Positions 59,766 through 64,000 of a stretch of 64,000 nt of DNA are shown here, in pieces (the stretch's first letter is position 1; every line of letters starts with the position of its first letter). A program made the position numbers and the translations under genes. Under the pieces are notes generated by a model that worked only from the letters and a program-made list of their open reading frames with translations, was not told the origin of the DNA and did no database searches. The stretch covers positions 124,001 to 188,000 of the forward strand of contig NZ_JAASQK010000007.1 in the NCBI RefSeq assembly GCF_011762195.1, in the 5' to 3' direction. The DNA comes from Sphingomonas oligoaromativorans (GTDB lineage: Bacteria; Pseudomonadota; Alphaproteobacteria; Sphingomonadales; Sphingomonadaceae).

Positions 59766-60784
59766 CGCTTGCGCGACGCCGCGCGGGCGATGGCGAAGAA
59801 TTCCGCATCGGCGCCGATCGCACCGGGGCCAGCGCTTCGCCGCAGCTCGCGATCGAGCAGCGACAGCCGATCGATCGCGCGTGCGATCCGCGCCGCCGGC
59901 CAGCGGCCGACATCGCGCGCAATCGCATTCTTCTCCTTCCAGAACAGCATCCGCCCGATGCGATCCGCCGCCTGTGCGGGCGAGATGCCGCGCTCGACCT
60001 CGGCCCGTGCCGCAGCCAGCGACATCAGCCTGCGGAGCAGCGCACGGACAAGCGGGATGCCTTCCTGCCCCTCCGCCGCCAGACGCGCCAGTTCGCGCTC
60101 CAGCAGGGCTTCCTGACCGCCTATGACGGCATCGACGAAACGGGTGAGATCCGCCTCGCCATTGTCGGCGCCGATCGCGTCGATCATGTCGTGGCTGGCC
60201 TCGCGCGGATGCTCGGGCGAAGCATCGGCATAGAGGGCGAGCTTCTCGATCTCGGAGGCGAGGACGGCGCGATCGCCACCCGACGCGTCGGCCAGCCGGC
60301 GCGCCAGATCGGCATCGAGCTTCAGCCCCTGTTCGCGCGCCAGCATCGCGGCCAGCCGATCGGCATCGCCACCCTCCGGCGGATAGCTCGCGAACAGCAT
60401 CGCCGCGCCATCGCCGTCGATGCGCTTGACGATCTTGGCGTCCTTCTTGAGCGCACCGCCGATCAGCACCACCGGATTGCCCGCCGCCGGCGCCTCCAGC
60501 AGCGCCTCGATCGCGGGGAGGCAGGCGTCGGTCACGCCCTCGACGCGGATGTGGCGCGCGCCGCCGAACAACGAGACCGAGGCCGCTTCATCGGCGAGAA
60601 TCGCCGGGTCGGAGGCAAGCCGCCCGGCCTCGATGTCGATGCGCTCGGCATCCGGCCCCAACGCCTTGACCAGCCGCTGGGCCAGCGCGCGCGAGCCGGA
60701 CTCATCGGGGCCGTAGAGGAGATAGCAGCGGACCAAGGGGTCCGCGATATCCAGCGCGCGCTCGATCGCGGCGCTTTTCGCCAT
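59762..60784 (-). CDS. holA: DNA polymerase III subunit delta
   Basis: The delta subunit opens the beta clamp within the clamp loader. The 340-residue protein has the family N-terminus RCYLLYGPDESGSRALAQRL (about 19-38), an AAA+-like domain without functional Walker A, as expected for delta, and a helical C-terminal collar domain (EKNAIARDVGRWPAARIARA). It follows lptE with a 2-base gap and ends the leftward leuS-lptE-holA operon. Confidence 0.93.
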   Translation of the reverse strand: MAKSAAIERALDIADPLVRCYLLYGPDESGSRALAQRLVKALGPDAERIDIEAGRLASDPAILADEAASVSLFGGARHIRVEGVTDACLPAIEALLEAPAAGNPVVLIGGALKKDAKIVKRIDGDGAAMLFASYPPEGGDADRLAAMLAREQGLKLDADLARRLADASGGDRAVLASEIEKLALYADASPEHPREASHDMIDAIGADNGEADLTRFVDAVIGGQEALLERELARLAAEGQEGIPLVRALLRRLMSLAAARAEVERGISPAQAADRIGRMLFWKEKNAIARDVGRWPAARIARAIDRLSLLDRELRRSAGPGAIGADAEFFAIARAASRKR

Positions 60785-60786
60785 CG

Positions 60787-61296
60787 TCAGCGCGCCTGAT
60801 CGCGGTGCGCGAAGGTCGCGACGCGAGCAACGATCTGGTCGGCGAGGTCGTTCACCAGATTTTCGAGCGCGGTCTGCTCGGCGGCGACGGTCGCATAGTC
60901 CGAGCTGACCACGTCGATGCCGGTGTTGGAGCCGGCGCTGGCGTCGAGCAGCGTCGTGCCTTCCGCATCCGCGGTCACCAGCCGGAAGCGGGCGCGCAGC
61001 GTGCGTCGCTCGCGCGTGACGGTGTTGTCGGAACGGATGCCGAGCCCGGTGAGCTGGTCGCTCAGTTCGACCTCCAGCTTATATTTGGGGGCCGCATTCC
61101 CGCTCGCGCCCAGCCGGTCGACCAGCGCATTGCGCATCAGCCAGCCAGCCTGTCCGCCGATCTGGCCGACCTCGACCTGCGCCAGCTTCTCGGCGACCGG
61201 GCCGTGCGTGCCGCCCGCATACATCGGGTGCAGTCCACAGCCGGAAAGCGTGCCGAACGCGACCGGCATCAGGGCGAGGGCGGCGAGCCGCTTCAT
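60787..61296 (-). CDS. lptE: LPS assembly lipoprotein LptE
   Basis: LptE is the outer-membrane lipoprotein that plugs LptD for LPS insertion. The 169-residue protein has a lipoprotein signal: [20 protein letters not shown], with lipobox LSGC (C20), and then GLHPMYAGG, the conserved CGxxPxY-type start of mature alphaproteobacterial LptE. The rest ([30 protein letters not shown]) fits the family. It overlaps leuS by ATGA. The order leuS-lptE-holA is standard in this class. Confidence 0.9.
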   Translation of the reverse strand: MKRLAALALMPVAFGTLSGCGLHPMYAGGTHGPVAEKLAQVEVGQIGGQAGWLMRNALVDRLGASGNAAPKYKLEVELSDQLTGLGIRSDNTVTRERRTLRARFRLVTADAEGTTLLDASAGSNTGIDVVSSDYATVAAEQTALENLVNDLADQIVARVATFAHRDQAR

Positions 61297-63812
61297 GCGA
61301 CGAGGTTCACCAGACGGTCGGGCACGACGATCACCTTCTTGGGTTCCTTGCCTTCGAGGAAGGCGATCACCTTCTCCGATCCGCGCGCCATCGCCTCGAG
61401 GGTGGCCTTGTCGGCGCCCTTGGGCGCGGTGAGCGTATCACGGAGCTTGCCGTTGATCTGCACCGCGATCGTCACCTCGTCATCGACCAGCAGCGCCGGA
61501 TCGACCGCCGGCCAGCCGGCTTGCGCGATCAGGCCTTCATGCCCGCGCGCGCTCCATGCCTCTTCGGAAAGGTGCGGGATCATCGGTGCCACGAGCAGCA
61601 GCATGGTATCGATCGCCTGCGTCCGCGAGGCGGAGGGAGCGGCCTTCTCCAGCGCGCTCGCCAGCTCGTAGAGCTTGGCCACGGCCTTGTTGAAGGACAG
61701 CGCCTCGATATCCTCGGCGACGCCGGCGATGGTCTTGTGGAGCTTGCGATCGAGATCCTTGTCCGCGCCCTCGGCCGGCTCGCGATCGATCGCGAGGCGC
61801 CATACGCGCTGGACGAAGCGCCACGCGCCCTCGATGCCGGCTTCGGACCATTCGAGATCGCGCTCGGGCGGGCTGTCCGACAGCATGAACCAGCGCGCCG
61901 CGTCCGCCCCGTACTGGTCGAGGATTTCGGTCGGATCGACGGTGTTCTTCTTGGACTTGGACATCTTCTCGACGCGGCCGACCGTCACCGGCTCGCCCGT
62001 CTCGACGATCACGCCGTCCTTGATCTCCTCCGGCGAGATCCAGCGGCCATCGGGCGCCTTGTAGGTCTCGTGCGTCACCATGCCCTGCGTGAACAGGCCG
62101 GCGAAGGGCTCGGCCACGTCAAGCTTGCCGATGCGCTTGAGCGCCCGCGTCCAGAAACGGGCATAGAGCAGATGCAGGATCGCATGTTCGACACCGCCGA
62201 TATACTGGCCGACTGGCAGCCACTGCGCGACGGTGTCACGGTCGAAGGCCTTGTCCTTCGGCTGGCTGGCGAAGCGGACGAAATACCAGGACGAGTCCGC
62301 GAAGGTGTCGAGCGTGTCCGTCTCGCGACGCGCCTCGCCGCCGCAGGACGGGCAGGCGACATGGCGCCAGGTCGGATGGCGATCGAGCGGGTTGCCGGGA
62401 ATGTCGAACGACACGTCCTCGGGCAGCACGACGGGAAGCTGGTCCCTGGGCACCGGCACGACGCCGCAGGCCTCGCAATGGATCACCGGGATCGGCGTGC
62501 CCCAGTAACGCTGGCGCGAGACGCCCCAGTCGCGCAGGCGCCATACGGTCGTACCCTGGCCCCAGCCCTCGGCCTCGGCGCGCGCGATCGCGGCGGCCTT
62601 GCCGTCCTCCACGGTCATGCCGTCGAGGAAACCCGAATGCACGAGCTTGCCGGGGCCGGTGTACGCCTCGTCATGGATCGGGGCGTCGGCTTCCTCAGGG
62701 GAGGGGGCGACGACGCGCGTGACAGGCAGAGCGTACTTACGCGCGAAGTCGAGGTCGCGCTGGTCGTGCGCCGGGCAGCCGAAGACGGCGCCGGTGCCAT
62801 AATCCATCAGCACGAAGTTCGCGACGAAGACGGGCAGCGTCCATGCCGGATCAAAGGGGTGGACGACCGACAGGCCGGTGTCATAGCCCTTCTTCTCGGC
62901 CGTCTCGATATCGGCGGTCGCGGTGCCGGTGTGGCGGCACTCCTCGGCGAAAGCGGCCAGCGCGGCGTTGTTCTCTGCGAGCGCGAGCGCCAGCGGATGA
63001 TCCGCCGCGATCGCCACGAAGCTCGCGCCGTAGAGCGTGTCGGGGCGCGTCGTATAGACCTCGATCGAGGCCGTATCCGCCACCGGTTCGGCGAGCGCGA
63101 AATGCATCTTCAGGCCCTTGGATCGACCGATCCAGTTGGCCTGCATCAGTTTCACCTTCTCGGGCCAATGGTCGAGGCCATCCAGCCCGTCCAGCAGCTC
63201 GTCGGCGAAGTCGGTGATCTTGAGGAACCACTGCGACAGCTTGCGCCGCTCGACCAGCGCGCCCGAACGCCAGCCACGCCCGTCGATCACCTGCTCGTTG
63301 GCGAGCACGGTCATGTCGACCGGATCCCAGTTGACGTCGCTTTCCTTGCGATAGACGAGGCCGGCCTCGAGCATGTCGAGGAACAGCGCCTGCTCATGGC
63401 CGTAATAATCGGGTTCGCAGGTCGCCAGCTCGCGGCTCCAGTCGAGCGCGAAGCCGAGGCGCTTCAATTGCGCCTTCATCGCCGCGATGTTGGCGCGGGT
63501 CCAGGTGCCGGGATGGACCTTCTTCTCCATCGCCGCATTCTCGGCCGGCATCCCGAAGGCGTCCCACCCCATCGGGTGAAGCACCTCATGCCCCGTCATC
63601 CGCTTGTAGCGGGCGAGCACGTCGCCCATCGTATAGTTGCGGACATGGCCCATGTGGATGCGCCCCGACGGATAGGGGAACATCTCCAGCACATAGGCCT
63701 TGGGCTTGGGGCTGGCATCGTCGGCGCGGAAGGCCTCCGCCTCGTCCCAGGCCTGTTGCCAGCGCCCGTCGGCGGCGGCGGGGTTGAAGCGGCGGTCCAT
63801 CGGATGCGACAT
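61293..63812 (-). CDS. leuS: Leucyl-tRNA synthetase
   Basis: LeuS charges tRNA-Leu. The 839-residue class I synthetase has the HIGH signature as HMGH (53-56, in [19 protein letters not shown]) and KMSKS at 616-620. The CP1 editing domain includes [20 protein letters not shown] (T-rich editing site) and [20 protein letters not shown] zinc-type CEACG/CPSCGG pair is seen near 455-510. [15 protein letters not shown] at 63812 is the natural start. The gene lies 26 bases downstream of the DUF3576 gene. Confidence 0.97.
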   Translation of the reverse strand: MSHPMDRRFNPAAADGRWQQAWDEAEAFRADDASPKPKAYVLEMFPYPSGRIHMGHVRNYTMGDVLARYKRMTGHEVLHPMGWDAFGMPAENAAMEKKVHPGTWTRANIAAMKAQLKRLGFALDWSRELATCEPDYYGHEQALFLDMLEAGLVYRKESDVNWDPVDMTVLANEQVIDGRGWRSGALVERRKLSQWFLKITDFADELLDGLDGLDHWPEKVKLMQANWIGRSKGLKMHFALAEPVADTASIEVYTTRPDTLYGASFVAIAADHPLALALAENNAALAAFAEECRHTGTATADIETAEKKGYDTGLSVVHPFDPAWTLPVFVANFVLMDYGTGAVFGCPAHDQRDLDFARKYALPVTRVVAPSPEEADAPIHDEAYTGPGKLVHSGFLDGMTVEDGKAAAIARAEAEGWGQGTTVWRLRDWGVSRQRYWGTPIPVIHCEACGVVPVPRDQLPVVLPEDVSFDIPGNPLDRHPTWRHVACPSCGGEARRETDTLDTFADSSWYFVRFASQPKDKAFDRDTVAQWLPVGQYIGGVEHAILHLLYARFWTRALKRIGKLDVAEPFAGLFTQGMVTHETYKAPDGRWISPEEIKDGVIVETGEPVTVGRVEKMSKSKKNTVDPTEILDQYGADAARWFMLSDSPPERDLEWSEAGIEGAWRFVQRVWRLAIDREPAEGADKDLDRKLHKTIAGVAEDIEALSFNKAVAKLYELASALEKAAPSASRTQAIDTMLLLVAPMIPHLSEEAWSARGHEGLIAQAGWPAVDPALLVDDEVTIAVQINGKLRDTLTAPKGADKATLEAMARGSEKVIAFLEGKEPKKVIVVPDRLVNLVA

Positions 63813-63838
63813 CGGAAGCGTTATACCCTTGAGACCGA

Positions 63839-64000
63839 TCAGCCGCTGATCGCGCCGCGGCGCAGATCGCGCGCGTGCTGGAGGATGATGTCCTCCAGCT
63901 TCTGGACGGTCTGCGCGGCCACCGGCGCATCGACCCACTGGCCGTTCTCGTTCACCTCGCGCGAGGCGGCGACGCGGACGGCGTCGGCGCGGAGATCCTG
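63839..64000 (-). CDS. DUF3576 family protein, C-terminal part
   Basis: Only the last 53 residues are in the window; the 5' end lies beyond base 64000. The visible segment reads [20 protein letters not shown] followed by [20 protein letters not shown]. This matches the C-terminal region of DUF3576, a family of exported alphaproteobacterial proteins encoded upstream of leuS. The function is unknown; full-length members usually carry a lipoprotein signal, which cannot be seen here. The position before leuS-lptE-holA supports the call. Confidence 0.7.
   Translation of the reverse strand, partial: QDLRADAVRVAASREVNENGQWVDAPVAAQTVQKLEDIILQHARDLRRGAISG

Noticed and set aside
1-64000. Mobile elements, prophage, defence islands or rRNA operons
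   Set aside because: I looked for transposases, integrases, phage structural genes, restriction systems and rRNA sequence; none was found, and gene content and style are uniform throughout.

Overview
The window is a contiguous, gene-dense, high-GC chromosomal segment. Its gene content and order point to an alphaproteobacterium of the order Sphingomonadales, most likely Sphingomonas or a close relative. The evidence is a zwf-pgl-edd Entner-Doudoroff cluster, hemC-hemD followed by a mitofilin-like gene, a SUV3-like helicase next to S4/fdxA/carD, a bacterial CDC48, a DUF6489 gene in front of mnmE, and the order mnmE-mnmG-rsmG-parA-parB ... holA-lptE-leuS. I see no insertion sequence, prophage, CRISPR array, rRNA or broken gene. 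The only tRNA is tRNA-Gly(GCC). Genes are packed tightly: many same-strand neighbours overlap by ATGA or GTGA, and several convergent pairs overlap by exactly four bases at their stop codons.

Layout. 1-7 kb: the end of a polysaccharide flippase, then a leftward cluster rsmB-rpe-heparinase-like-purH, and a tiny SDHAF4-like gene. 6.4-11 kb: leftward tsaD-gpsA, then rightward hemC-hemD-mitofilin-like. 11-19 kb: a MarR regulator, a two-gene NfrB/NfrA-like glycan unit, TauE/SafE with a TIGR02186 protein, a HerA/DUF87 ATPase and an M23 peptidase. 19-27 kb: SUV3-like helicase, S4 protein, fdxA, carD, two secreted DUF2807 proteins, DUF1489, mgtE and a cyclophilin. 27-36 kb: LysR, a candidate small RNA, CDC48, a monooxygenase-fold protein, a phospholipid methyltransferase-like gene, a phospholipase D/cardiolipin synthase-like gene, rpoZ, HxlR and the (p)ppGpp synthetase/hydrolase. 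36-44 kb: DUF952, the edd-pgl-zwf operon, and two secreted peptidases. 44-51 kb: tRNA-Gly, YbbN-like thioredoxin, Lon-N, Trm112-like, a ubiquinone hydroxylase, ftsK and lolA. 51-64 kb: xth-ribA-L,D-transpeptidase, DUF6489-mnmE-mnmG-rsmG-parA-parB, a GNAT protein, and leftward leuS-lptE-holA behind a DUF3576 gene.

Three near-palindromic parS sites lie within 3.5 kb at 53350, 54987 and 56819, just upstream of parAB. The right end is therefore the centromere-like region, probably close to the replication origin. Most genes are housekeeping: purine, haem, riboflavin and (p)ppGpp metabolism, tRNA and rRNA modification, chromosome segregation, and envelope biogenesis.

The least explained elements are mostly non-coding. 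They are an orphan CU-rich small RNA candidate (about 28329-28386), a multi-hairpin region between lolA and xth, a hairpin in the carD leader, and inverted repeats overlapping the likely promoters of the DUF2807 pair and ftsK. A reduced Nfr-type glycan unit is the most interesting coding locus. I did not find an unmistakable new multi-gene defence or mobile system.
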